Source: Thermoprotei archaeon (GTDB lineage Archaea; Thermoproteota; Thermoprotei_A; Sulfolobales; Ignisphaeraceae). Taken from it: DNA of 46,000 nucleotides. Position 1 is the stretch's first letter. Each line of letters begins with the position of its first letter. The position numbers were made by a program, and so were the translations under genes. Shown here one piece after another: positions 7,905 through 16,065 of the stretch. The notes below the pieces were generated by a model, which saw only the letters and a program-made list of their open reading frames with translations, was not told the DNA's origin and searched no databases. The stretch is taken from assembly GCA_003661775.1 (NCBI GenBank), contig QMWT01000002.1:1-46000 (forward strand). The letters run 5' to 3'.

Positions 7905-9659
7905 GTGAAGGAAGTATTGAAGGGGTTCAAAGTGAGATGGCTTATATGTTCAGCATGGCCCTACATTAATAACGTGCCGCACTTAGGTACGCTAGTAGGG
8001 AGTCTCCTTAGCGCTGATGTGTTTGCGCGGTTCCTAAGGCTTATGGGGGAGGAAGCGCTTCTTGTCAGCGGAAGTGATGAGCATGGGACGCCTATTGAGG
8101 TAGAGGCACTGAGGTTAGGTGTGGACCCCAAGAAATTCACAGATGAATCACATAGGTACATAGTTGAACTCCTTAAAAAATGGGAGCTGAGTTACGACAA
8201 TTATACTCGCACTGAGAACCCGATACATAAAGAGTTCGTTCAGCATTTCATGAATAAGATGCTTGAGAATGGTTATATATTCTCAAGGAATATAGTCATG
8301 CCATATTGTGAAAATGAGAAAATGTTTCTTCCAGATAGATTTGTTGAAGGTGTGTGCCCGTTCTGCGGTTATGAGTATGCTAGGGGCGACCAATGTGATA
8401 AATGCGGGACATTATTGGATCCGATAGACCTTATTGACCCACGCTGCGTTTTCTGTGGTTTTAGGCCTACATTTATGAGTACGAAGCACTGGTTCTTTGA
8501 TTTGCCGAAACTTGAAGATAAAGTACGTGAGTGGCTTAAAAATAGCAGAACTATAGATGAAAATGTAAAAACCTATTGTTTCTCGTTGTTAGACAAAGGC
8601 CTCAAAGCGCGTAGTATAACTAGGGATAATAAATGGGGTATTCCAGCTCCCTTTCCTGGAGCTGAAGGCAAGACCATATATGTATGGTTTGAAGCTCTTC
8701 TAGGATATCTCTCTGCAACACTTGAATATTTCATTAAGGAGTTTGGTAGAGAAGAAGGATTGAAGAAGTTCTATGATTATTGGAAGAATGCGGATGCACG
8801 CACTGTGTACTTCATAGGAAAAGATAACATTCCGTTTCATGCCATAATACTCCCAGCAATGTTGTTAGCATCGGGAGAGGGCTATGTACTGCCTTACAAG
8901 ATATCAGCTACGGAATATCTGATGTTTGAAGGTGAAAAGTTTAGTAAGAGTAAGGGTATCGGTGTATGGATAGATGAGGCACTAGAGATCGCTGATGTTG
9001 ATTATTGGCGTTTTGCTCTTATGAGGTTAAGACCGGAGGGCAAGGATGTGAACTTTACTTGGCGCGAATTTTATAGAATAGTCAACACGGAGCTCAATGA
9101 TGATATAGGGAACTTTATCCATAGAGTTCTAACATTCATCTATAGTAGATTTGGTGCGAAAGTACCTGGAATCAAGAAGCTAGCGAGCGAAGATGAGGAG
9201 CTTTTCTCTATTGTTAAGCATGAGTTTGAGGAGTACAAGAATAGAATGTATGATACTAGGATAAAGCAGGCTACGGAGAATATTCTAAACGTAGCGAGAG
9301 AATGTAACGCTTACCTTAACAGACGTGAGCCTTGGAAGTTAATCAAGCTTAGTAAGGATGAAGCCGGTAGCGTGATGACGCTCTTAGTGAATATAGTCAA
9401 AGGTTTAGGGTTGATGTTAGCACCTTTCACTCCTAAAGCTTCAACGAAATTATGGAGGATGTTGCGTTTAGGCGATGAAATTCCGCGCGGAGCATTGAGG
9501 AGGGCTTTCGAAATTGAAATACAAGAAGGCCACATAATCGAAAAGCCCATGCCATTGTTTAGAAAATTGCCCGAGGACTTCTTAAGCACAATAAACGCGA
9601 TGATAAGAGATGTAAGAAAACGTATCAATGAGCGCCGTCCTCCTTATCTAAGATTTTAG
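7905..9659 (+). CDS. metG: Methionyl-tRNA synthetase
   Basis: This enzyme charges tRNA-Met and is class I. The HIGH-like motif is P-H-L-G at about 25-28 and the KMSKS motif is K-F-S-K-S near residue 345. Between them a zinc knuckle carries C-P-F-C-G, C-D-K-C-G and C-V-F-C-G. The C-terminal dimerisation beta-barrel seen in many bacterial enzymes is missing, as is common in archaea that carry it as a separate protein. The GTG at 7905 sits about 27 bp after a TATA-like GGTTATAAGG, which suits a leaderless start. A second GTG at 7932 with GGGG upstream gives M-R-W-L-I-C-S-A-W-P-Y and is a real alternative. The 3' end overlaps the convergent gene by 35 bp. Confidence 0.94.
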   Translation: MKEVLKGFKVRWLICSAWPYINNVPHLGTLVGSLLSADVFARFLRLMGEEALLVSGSDEHGTPIEVEALRLGVDPKKFTDESHRYIVELLKKWELSYDNYTRTENPIHKEFVQHFMNKMLENGYIFSRNIVMPYCENEKMFLPDRFVEGVCPFCGYEYARGDQCDKCGTLLDPIDLIDPRCVFCGFRPTFMSTKHWFFDLPKLEDKVREWLKNSRTIDENVKTYCFSLLDKGLKARSITRDNKWGIPAPFPGAEGKTIYVWFEALLGYLSATLEYFIKEFGREEGLKKFYDYWKNADARTVYFIGKDNIPFHAIILPAMLLASGEGYVLPYKISATEYLMFEGEKFSKSKGIGVWIDEALEIADVDYWRFALMRLRPEGKDVNFTWREFYRIVNTELNDDIGNFIHRVLTFIYSRFGAKVPGIKKLASEDEELFSIVKHEFEEYKNRMYDTRIKQATENILNVARECNAYLNRREPWKLIKLSKDEAGSVMTLLVNIVKGLGLMLAPFTPKASTKLWRMLRLGDEIPRGALRRAFEIEIQEGHIIEKPMPLFRKLPEDFLSTINAMIRDVRKRINERRPPYLRF

Positions 9660-10026
9660 ATTTTGATATTCTATTTAGTGCCTCGTATATAGTGTCATCC
9701 ACATCTACGTACTCTCCATCCATCTCAATGGGTATCTTATCTATTAATGGTGGTGGAGGTTCAGGCAGTCCCTGTATCTGCGGCTTGGAGGTGCCTATAT
9801 AAATCCACTTCAACTTTCCATTGCTTTTTTCAAGTCTGTACCAGTACTTTGCTATGTATATGTAAATTCTACTTCCTCTCTTGGTGACTATGTGAACGGG
9901 TTTCAAGTATACGCTAAATTTCTTGGCTACGTTATTGTACTCGTATAATTGCCTTAGATAATCGTCGAGAGCTGATGCAACCAAACGTTTGAATTCATCG
10001 CGTTTAATTCTAACCACTGTATACAT
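9625..10026 (-). CDS. Unknown protein with a Tyr/Trp-rich strand motif (133 aa)
   Basis: I do not recognise a named family. The open frame extends upstream, but I start at the ATG at 10026. It has GGTGGG just before it, and a longer form would run into the promoter area of the divergent gene at 10136. The middle (about 45-80) reads like paired beta strands, R-I-Y-I-Y-I-A-K-Y-W-Y-R-L-E then K-L-K-W-I-Y-I-G. This resembles the Y-Y-Y-x-R-x5-K-x-Y-I-G element found in several small nucleic-acid-linked proteins. A proline run (L-P-E-P-P-P-P-L) and an acidic tail follow. The last 35 bp overlap metG on the opposite strand. Confidence 0.6.
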   Translation of the reverse strand: MYTVVRIKRDEFKRLVASALDDYLRQLYEYNNVAKKFSVYLKPVHIVTKRGSRIYIYIAKYWYRLEKSNGKLKWIYIGTSKPQIQGLPEPPPPLIDKIPIEMDGEYVDVDDTIYEALNRISKSKILDKEDGAH

Positions 10027-10135
10027 CCCACCATCATTCTTTCTTTGAAACAGGTTTATAGGAGGCATAGCGCAACAGACTATGGTTAAGACTAAGTTCC
10101 AGTCCGTATATCTAAATAGCTGTGGGTTATGTGCT

Positions 10136-11263
10136 ATGAGGATACTGATAGATAACGCAGTAGTAGTAACTTTGAGCAGTGATAGACCCCTTATACAGAA
10201 CGCGTACATATACATAGATCGCGGTATGGTTATTTCGGTCAGTGAGGGAGAGCCCCCTGAGGAGTATCAATACGCTGAGTACATAATCGACGGAAGCGGA
10301 AGGGTGGTTATGCCAGGATTTTCTTTAGGGTTCATGGACCCTTTAAGGGTTTTGTTCAGACACGTGGATTATGACGAACATAAACTTGTAAGATATATTG
10401 AGGAAGTACTCTCTAGAAAGGAGCTCGATCTAGTTTTCGAGGCTTTGCTGGCATCGTTAGAATCCAAAGGGTTTACAGGTGTTGTCACATTCGCAAGAAC
10501 GCCCTTCATTGCACGTATGTTAGCACGTGCTTCGTCTTCGGCGTGGATAAGGACGCGCATAGTTCTTCAAGCTTCTGATGAGGCTGAAGTGGTTTCAGAG
10601 CTTAAGAAAGCATCCAAAGAGGTTAAGGAGCCTGACGCGTTATCTAAGGCTATTGTTGGCTTTGGTGCATTAGTGGGTGACGCTAACCTTATGAATAACT
10701 TAGCTGGCAGATATCCCGAGTATCATATTTATGTACGAAGCAACTTGCTAAAGGGAGAGAGAGTTCCGCGAAATATTGTAGTGCTTGGCCATACAGATGA
10801 ACGGGTTAAGAAGGTTGTAGTAGACGAATACAAAGAATATGTTGAAGGCGATGGTTTTGGAGTATTAAAGAGAGGTTTCTCGACACCAACAACAATAATG
10901 CTTAGGTTGTTAGAGTCTATGTCTATCGCTAGTGGGGATCCCTATGAAGTAAGCTTAAAAGCCTTGACTACGTGGAACTACTTAAACTCGGATTTGGGGA
11001 TAGGTGAAATTAGAGAGGGAGCAAGCGCGGATCTCATAATACTGAACTTCCGTGAACCGCCATCATGGCCTCTCATTGTGAGCGGTGCCAGGGATTTATA
11101 TAAAGCGATTGTTGAGGGCGACTACGTTATAGAGAGTGTGATCGTCGGGGGCGAGGTTGTTGTTGATAAGGGCGAGAACCTTATGGTGGGAAGCGCAGTT
11201 ATAAAACGCGCGCGGCCTATATTAGAGGAGCTGTGTAAAGCTGTTAGAGCATGGGTTCTTTGA
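10136..11263 (+). CDS. Amidohydrolase-fold protein lacking the N-terminal metal motif
   Basis: The overall pattern is that of the amidohydrolase superfamily. An N-terminal small beta domain (about 1-50) ends in V-V-M-P-G-F. The C-terminal return reads G-I-G-E-I-R-E-G-A-S-A-D-L-I-I-L-N, then V-I-V-G-G-E-V-V-V-D-K-G. However, P-G-F is followed by S-L-G-F-M-D-P-L where active members have an H-x-H metal pair. No other histidine cluster replaces it. The protein is probably catalytically different or inactive. I use the ATG at 10136 (M-R-I-L-I-D-N-A-V-V), giving 375 residues. An ORF start at 10082 would enter the divergent promoter. Its TGA abuts the ATG of the Trm5/Taw2-like gene, so the two form an operon. 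Confidence 0.7.
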   Translation: MRILIDNAVVVTLSSDRPLIQNAYIYIDRGMVISVSEGEPPEEYQYAEYIIDGSGRVVMPGFSLGFMDPLRVLFRHVDYDEHKLVRYIEEVLSRKELDLVFEALLASLESKGFTGVVTFARTPFIARMLARASSSAWIRTRIVLQASDEAEVVSELKKASKEVKEPDALSKAIVGFGALVGDANLMNNLAGRYPEYHIYVRSNLLKGERVPRNIVVLGHTDERVKKVVVDEYKEYVEGDGFGVLKRGFSTPTTIMLRLLESMSIASGDPYEVSLKALTTWNYLNSDLGIGEIREGASADLIILNFREPPSWPLIVSGARDLYKAIVEGDYVIESVIVGGEVVVDKGENLMVGSAVIKRARPILEELCKAVRAWVL

Positions 11264-12139
11264 ATGAACGTAAGCTCCAGTTTCAATAAGCACATGCTTA
11301 AGAAGATTGCAGCCGAAACAGTAGGTAAGGATGTAGCAGCAAAGCTTTGGAAAAGAATAGAGATAATTGGGGATTTAGTTGTTATAAGGAAACCTTTTGA
11401 CATTGAGATACATATCCTTAAACCTATTGCCGAAAGACTTCTTGAGATAATGCCATATATCAGGAGTGTGTGGGTTGCCATATCTCCTGTTAAAGGAGCT
11501 GAACGCATACGTGAATATGTTCACTTGGCAGGAGAGGCTCGTAGTGAGACTATCTATAAGGAACATGGCTGCAGGTTCAAACTTGATATACGTAAAGTTT
11601 ACATATCCCCTGTACTAGGATACGATCACATACGAACGGCAAGACTTGTGAGAAGAGATGAGATCATAGCTAACTTTTTTGCAGGCATAGGGGGGTATTC
11701 TATAATAATATCAAAATACGTTAACCCTGTCTACGTGATCTCCATTGATTTGAATAGCGTTGCTGTTAGGTATCTTAAAGAGAATGTAGAACTAAACAAA
11801 GTTGAAGCCTTTAACGAAGTTATACATGGCGATGCCCTTATCCTAGCCCGAAGTTTTAGGAATATTGATAGAGCGTTGCTTCCCTGTCCGGAACTCAGTC
11901 TAGAAGCATTCAAAGAACTTCTTCGAGCTCCGGTTCTTAAACGTGGGGCGTATGTTCATGCTCACGAGTTTGTTAATGCTGGTAATAAGAGAGAAGCTGT
12001 AACTAAAGCATTCTCTAATTACGTACGGGTAGCTGAAAACTATGGCGTTAAGCTTGCGCTCTCGGGTCATCATGTTATCCGTAGTGTAGGTCCACGGAGG
12101 TATCACGTGGTGTTGGATATAAAAGTGTTGAATAGTTGA
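11264..12139 (+). CDS. Trm5/Taw2-family SAM-dependent tRNA-G37 modifying enzyme
   Basis: The layout matches Trm5/Taw2: an N-terminal R-I-E-I-I-G-D-L-V-V-I-R strand region (31-42), S-P-V-K-G (74-78) and E-x3-E-T-I-Y-K-E-H-G-C-R-F-K-L-D (91-108). A Rossmann fold follows, with motif I A-N-F-F-A-G-I-G-G-Y-S (136-146) and acidic D-L-N (162-164). Relatives methylate N1 of G37 in tRNA, or transfer an aminocarboxypropyl group during wyosine synthesis. The Trm5 N-L-P motif is replaced here by L-P-C-P-E-L-S (206-212), and the S-P-R-L arginine is V117 in S-P-V-L. A plain m1G37 methyltransferase is therefore uncertain. taw3 lies nearby, which supports a wyosine-pathway role. The gene starts one base after the stop of its upstream neighbour. 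Confidence 0.75.
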   Translation: MNVSSSFNKHMLKKIAAETVGKDVAAKLWKRIEIIGDLVVIRKPFDIEIHILKPIAERLLEIMPYIRSVWVAISPVKGAERIREYVHLAGEARSETIYKEHGCRFKLDIRKVYISPVLGYDHIRTARLVRRDEIIANFFAGIGGYSIIISKYVNPVYVISIDLNSVAVRYLKENVELNKVEAFNEVIHGDALILARSFRNIDRALLPCPELSLEAFKELLRAPVLKRGAYVHAHEFVNAGNKREAVTKAFSNYVRVAENYGVKLALSGHHVIRSVGPRRYHVVLDIKVLNS

Positions 12140-12144
12140 GCTTA

Positions 12145-13305
12145 TTATCTACGCTTTCGACTAGTCTTAGTCCTCTCTATAGCTATAACTCGAACACCGA
12201 CACCTATGAGCTTTCTAAACACCGTGTCTAGGAACCTCACATAGACTCCTCTCTGACCAACCATGGCTCCTATAACATCATCGTAGACCTTGACTTGGAG
12301 GTTTGGCCCTGCAAAGTCTACTTCCTCTATATGCTTCCAAATCCAGGAAGTTGGGTGAACAGCTCTTATAGCTTCTCTGAAGTCCAATGTTAACTCTATG
12401 CCTCTAAGTCTCTTACCCAGTTCTTCCTCAGCCTTGTTTATGCGTTCACCACCTTTACCGACAAGTCTCCCTAGGTGTCCATGTTTAGCAATTATCAGGG
12501 CATCAGGAACGTGTTCGGACTCTATGTCAAGCTGCTTCTTTATACTCTCGATATCTACAACAGTAATGATATCCGCATCTGGCGCATGCATCTTAACAGC
12601 ATCATATATCCTCTTCTCGTTTTCGCTTAGTTCTCTAGACCTTAGTTTATATTCGAGCAGTAAGCGCAAACCACGTTTAGCGCCTTCACGGACTATATCT
12701 TTGATTCCTAGATCGACTACTTTCGATCTTTCCTCACTTATAAGAACCTCCCTTATAAGTGCTGCAGGATCACCTTTAACTTCCCGAAGTGCTTGAAATG
12801 CTGGATCTCCAGCGACAATGAGCCTACTGTTCCTGCCAACCCTAACTACAGCCTCGATTATGCTCTCGGGCGATAGCGACTGGATATCGTCAAGAAATAC
12901 TACCGACTCATCAAATGTACGACCTCTTAGGAAGTGCGAATCTGCTATGACTATTTTGCCTTCGTCTATCAACTTCTCTATTGTATTTCTATCTATAAAC
13001 GATCCTATGACGTCATAGATATAGCTCTTTACGGATGTTATGAACGCTTCAGGAGATTTATGTAGTGTAAGCTCTTCACCCGAAACTATATCAACAACTG
13101 GTTTTATAATTATGAAGCGTTGATGCTTTCCATCGATGATACTTTGAATACCGTATGCTAAGCTAAATAACGATTTTCCAGTACCTGTAGGTCCAAAGAA
13201 TCCTAAGACCTCGTAATTCTTGTTAGTGAGCGCTTTATACATCTCCTCTTGGCCTGGCGTTAATGGTTTTAGTTTATCCCATACACTGCCCATAATCTTC
13301 CCCAT
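12145..13305 (-). CDS. PhoH-like ATPase fused to two KH-type RNA-binding domains
   Basis: Residues 1-220 form a PhoH-type P-loop ATPase. Walker A is G-P-T-G-T-G-K-S (38-45). R-G-R-T-F (128-132) precedes Walker B V-V-F-L-D-D (135-140), and V-A-G-D-P-A-F (164-170) is the sensor-like segment. The last third carries two KH-like units, each with a G-x-x-G loop: G-K-G-G (283-286) and G-Q-R-G (350-353), much like the tandem KH of archaeal NusA. The C-terminus is basic. An RNA-remodelling or RNA-decay ATPase is likely, but no reaction is proven for the family. The gene follows taw3 by 29 bp in the same operon and converges on the Trm5/Taw2-like gene. Confidence 0.8.
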   Translation of the reverse strand: MGKIMGSVWDKLKPLTPGQEEMYKALTNKNYEVLGFFGPTGTGKSLFSLAYGIQSIIDGKHQRFIIIKPVVDIVSGEELTLHKSPEAFITSVKSYIYDVIGSFIDRNTIEKLIDEGKIVIADSHFLRGRTFDESVVFLDDIQSLSPESIIEAVVRVGRNSRLIVAGDPAFQALREVKGDPAALIREVLISEERSKVVDLGIKDIVREGAKRGLRLLLEYKLRSRELSENEKRIYDAVKMHAPDADIITVVDIESIKKQLDIESEHVPDALIIAKHGHLGRLVGKGGERINKAEEELGKRLRGIELTLDFREAIRAVHPTSWIWKHIEEVDFAGPNLQVKVYDDVIGAMVGQRGVYVRFLDTVFRKLIGVGVRVIAIERTKTSRKRR

Positions 13306-13334
13306 GACCTTACTATGAATTACTAAAGAGAATT

Positions 13335-13955
13335 TTAAACTTTACAACTTCGTTTCATAGACTCTTCGCTGAATAGATCTTTAAGTCTTTGAAGCCTCTT
13401 TTTAGCAGCGATAAGGGTTTTATTTACAAGCTCAACTACAGAGCTGAACGATTGTTCATTGAGCATAATAACGTTACGTTCCTTTATTAGGATAGGAAGC
13501 CATATACCGCTAATGACCTCCAAGACGACGCCATCATTTCTTAAAGATATGATGCCGCTGTGCTTAAACCCTAGAGATCTAACATTGCGCAGAAGTTCGT
13601 ATGCTTGGTCGATTCCATCAGCAACAATGTGTAGTATAGGACCCGAAACTACTAGCCATAATCTGGATAGAACAGGTGTAGAAACCAAACGCGTGAATTC
13701 GGCCATAGATATGGGACTATGCTTTTTGAATAGAACAACTCCCTCTGTTCTAAGCCAAGGATACTCAGCATCGACCGCTACTACTCGACCGCTACACGAA
13801 CTGATCGTGAAATAGTGTTCTGTCCTGAAGATTAGTTCTATTAGTTCAACTATATCTTCGTCTACATAGCCTATATCTATATCACGTTTGAATTCTGAAT
13901 ATGCGCGTTCACGCCATTCTAGCCATAGCTTTCTATCTACATATCCGTATGGCAT
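13335..13955 (-). CDS. taw3: tRNA wybutosine/wyosine-synthesizing protein Taw3
   Basis: TYW3/Taw3 N-methylates the tricyclic wyosine base at position 37 of tRNA-Phe using SAM. The family signature S-S-C-S-G-R is present (52-57), preceded by the helical N-terminus with the W-L-E-W-R-E-R motif. At 206 residues the length is right. In crenarchaea the product would be methylwyosine. The gene is first in an operon with the PhoH-KH ATPase. Its promoter region is back to back with a C/D guide RNA at about 14033. A Trm5/Taw2-family gene is about 1.2 kb away. Confidence 0.88.
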   Translation of the reverse strand: MPYGYVDRKLWLEWRERAYSEFKRDIDIGYVDEDIVELIELIFRTEHYFTISSCSGRVVAVDAEYPWLRTEGVVLFKKHSPISMAEFTRLVSTPVLSRLWLVVSGPILHIVADGIDQAYELLRNVRSLGFKHSGIISLRNDGVVLEVISGIWLPILIKERNVIMLNEQSFSSVVELVNKTLIAAKKRLQRLKDLFSEESMKRSCKV

Positions 13956-14000
13956 AGTTGTATCCTCTCGTACTTCACTCCTCCCAATAGTTCTAAAGCA

Positions 14001-14010
14001 ATAATTTTAG
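14001..14010 (+). promoter_or_regulatory. TATA-like box of the C/D sRNA at 14033
   Basis: ATAATTTTAG lies 25-35 bp before box C of the guide RNA, the correct distance for an archaeal promoter. No protein gene reads rightward from here, which supports an RNA transcript. Confidence 0.5.
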
Positions 14011-14032
14011 CTGAAAATTGTGAGTGTTTATT

Positions 14033-14099
14033 AGGATGAGGAGAAACTCCGGCGCTGATAAAACAATGTTGTTATGATGATGCCTAGACCAGGCTGACC
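14033..14099 (+). ncRNA. Box C/D guide sRNA (between taw3 and gatE)
   Basis: The boxes are C ATGAGGA (14036-14042), a 12-nt guide (14043-14054), D' CTGA (14055-14058), C' ATGATGA (14074-14080), a 13-nt guide (14081-14093) and D CTGA (14094-14097). Box C is a known variant form. The D'-C' gap of 15 nt is longer than usual. By the D+5 rule the D' guide predicts CGCCGGAGUUUC and the D guide CCUGGUCUAGGCA, in each case modified at the fifth base (G). The second resembles D-loop sequences of some archaeal tRNAs, which is speculative. The RNA runs toward the 3' end of gatE and ends 20 bp from it. Confidence 0.7.
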
Positions 14100-14118
14100 T
14101 CGGTTAAAATTGAGAGTA

Positions 14119-16059
14119 CTACGTGATTTTCTTCTCAAGGAATTCATGCAATCTTTTCTTAACAGTTTCCGCTACAGTTTTACCATCAATCTTACCTCTG
14201 ACAACCTTCATTACTTGCCCCATGATAAGTCCAAACGCTCTTTCTCCTCTACTTAACACGTAATCTTGATGCTTCATAAGAATCTCGTCCACTATCCTTG
14301 TAAGATCCTCTAACGTGAGAGGTTTCAAAGACAGCTTGTCTATAATTTTATCGATGGTAAGCGCGGGCTCTTTGCACCAAAGCTTTAATACCTCCGGAAT
14401 AGCTTCTTTAGATATCTTGCCTTGAGCTACGGCTGCGAATAGCTTTCTCAGGTGCTCGTCCGTGATTTTGTTGATGTCTAGACCTTCTGCGAGTAGAGAC
14501 TTTAGTGTTGATACCAATGTTGTGGCTATTACTGTTGGCGGCACTTTATTGCCGAACTCTGTAGCAAGCTCTTCAAATAGGTTCAGGTATTCGCTGTGTA
14601 TCAACTGCCAGGCTAACGCTCTGCTGATAGCAAATTTCTTAATAATCTCTTCAGCTTTCTCGTCAGGGGTCGGTGGGCGGTACTTCTCTGCTTCTCTAAG
14701 TAGTTCCTCTGTAATCGTAATTGGCGGTATATCAGTTTCAGGATACATACGCGCAGCTCCCGGCTGAGGGCGCATGTATCTAGTAGTTCCATCGGGATTT
14801 GCCGCCCTTGTTTCGCGTGGTATACCTCTCAACGCTTCTATGCATCTCCATTTTACCACATTTAATGCATCTAAAGCCTTGGGCTCTTGATCTACCACTA
14901 TCACGAAAGCATCATTATCACCGCAGCCCAGCTTCTCTTTAATGGATTCGACAATGTTTTTATCGATACCATATCCGGGAAGTTCATCGCTGTGTATAAG
15001 CCCTCCTACACCGCTCCATTGCCTCACATAATCCGCGAGCTCGGTACCAAAACGTCTATTTAGCTGGAGTTCTCTTCCTAGAATACCGCCGAATTTCGGT
15101 AAACATACAGCGTAGGCCTTGGCCCCTCTTCTTATAGACCTCTTGATAAATCCGCTGCTACTCTTTAGAAGTATGTCCGTTATGTCTATAGGCTTTCTAT
15201 TCTGTATCTGCTCCTCCGTAACCCCTCTCTGCAAAAGCTCTTCCTTTATTTTGAGAAGACCTAAGATCCTTCGCACTTCATTTTCTATTACCTTAGGTAT
15301 GAGCTCTAATCTTTGCACGCCTTTAACTTCGATCTTAGGAGCGCCTTTTATCGAAATATTTATATCTTGTCTTATAGTACCGATGCCTCTCTTGACTTTT
15401 CCAGTTAATCTGAGCAACAATCCTATCTTTTCAGCTACTCGTCTGGCCTGCTCGGGGCTTTTAACATCAGGAGCAGTGGAGATCTCGATAAGCGGAATTC
15501 CTAATCTGTCCAAACTATACACTACAATGCCATTACGCTCCTCGATCTTGCGTGCTGCATCCTCCTCTATAGCTATAGTTTGTATTCCTACACGTCCTTC
15601 AGGATCATCGATATAGCCTCCAAGGGCTATGATAGCGGTTCTTTGGAAACCCGCAGTGTTGGATCCATCTATAACTATTTTGCGCATGACGTGAACTTCG
15701 TCAACTATATTCGCATTAAGAGCTTTCGCTATTGCTATCCCTATTAGTAAAGCTTCTCTATTCATTTCGTGCGGCGGTTCTTCATCCAATTCCACTAGGC
15801 ATGATGCTGGGGACGGAGCTATGTATTCAAAGACTCTCTTTCTTCTCTCTTCAAACGCTGCTGCTTCGTCAACCTCCCCAAGCTCGCTCTTAGTTGCTCT
15901 GAGAAATCTTACAAAACGTGGAGAGTTCCTTAGCTCCTCATCAGATACAAGCCTAGTTGGGCAGTTACAGAAGAGTTTGTGCTCTGTGTCCAGTTGTTGA
16001 TGAATTTCGAATCCTACTCTAAGTTCTAAGTCCTTGTAATTAGGTCTTGCATTGCTCAT
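14119..16059 (-). CDS. gatE: Glutamyl-tRNA(Gln) amidotransferase subunit E
   Basis: GatE binds misacylated Glu-tRNA(Gln). It phosphorylates the glutamyl group and amidates it with ammonia channelled from GatD. The N-terminal GatB-like kinase domain has G-F-E-I-H-Q-Q-L-D-T (16-25), and C-N-C-P-T follows. A D-I-N-I-S-I segment lies near 225-230, then an AspRS-like insert unique to GatE. M-R-P-Q-P-G-A-A-R-M-Y-P-E-T-D-I-P is typical of the GatB/E active site. The C-terminal 140 residues are the helical YqeY-like domain that holds the tRNA elbow. The length of 646 is normal. It follows gatD by 6 bp in one operon. Presence of GatDE implies there is no direct GlnRS route. Confidence 0.96.
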   Translation of the reverse strand: MSNARPNYKDLELRVGFEIHQQLDTEHKLFCNCPTRLVSDEELRNSPRFVRFLRATKSELGEVDEAAAFEERRKRVFEYIAPSPASCLVELDEEPPHEMNREALLIGIAIAKALNANIVDEVHVMRKIVIDGSNTAGFQRTAIIALGGYIDDPEGRVGIQTIAIEEDAARKIEERNGIVVYSLDRLGIPLIEISTAPDVKSPEQARRVAEKIGLLLRLTGKVKRGIGTIRQDINISIKGAPKIEVKGVQRLELIPKVIENEVRRILGLLKIKEELLQRGVTEEQIQNRKPIDITDILLKSSSGFIKRSIRRGAKAYAVCLPKFGGILGRELQLNRRFGTELADYVRQWSGVGGLIHSDELPGYGIDKNIVESIKEKLGCGDNDAFVIVVDQEPKALDALNVVKWRCIEALRGIPRETRAANPDGTTRYMRPQPGAARMYPETDIPPITITEELLREAEKYRPPTPDEKAEEIIKKFAISRALAWQLIHSEYLNLFEELATEFGNKVPPTVIATTLVSTLKSLLAEGLDINKITDEHLRKLFAAVAQGKISKEAIPEVLKLWCKEPALTIDKIIDKLSLKPLTLEDLTRIVDEILMKHQDYVLSRGERAFGLIMGQVMKVVRGKIDGKTVAETVKKRLHEFLEKKIT

Positions 16060-16065
16060 GAATAA

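Noticed and set aside
12398..12796. Plus-strand 132-residue ORF within the PhoH-KH gene
   Set aside because: Ser/Leu-rich shadow of a conserved coding sequence on the other strand. The same applies to the many long antisense ORFs in gatE, hppA, tpiA and fbp.
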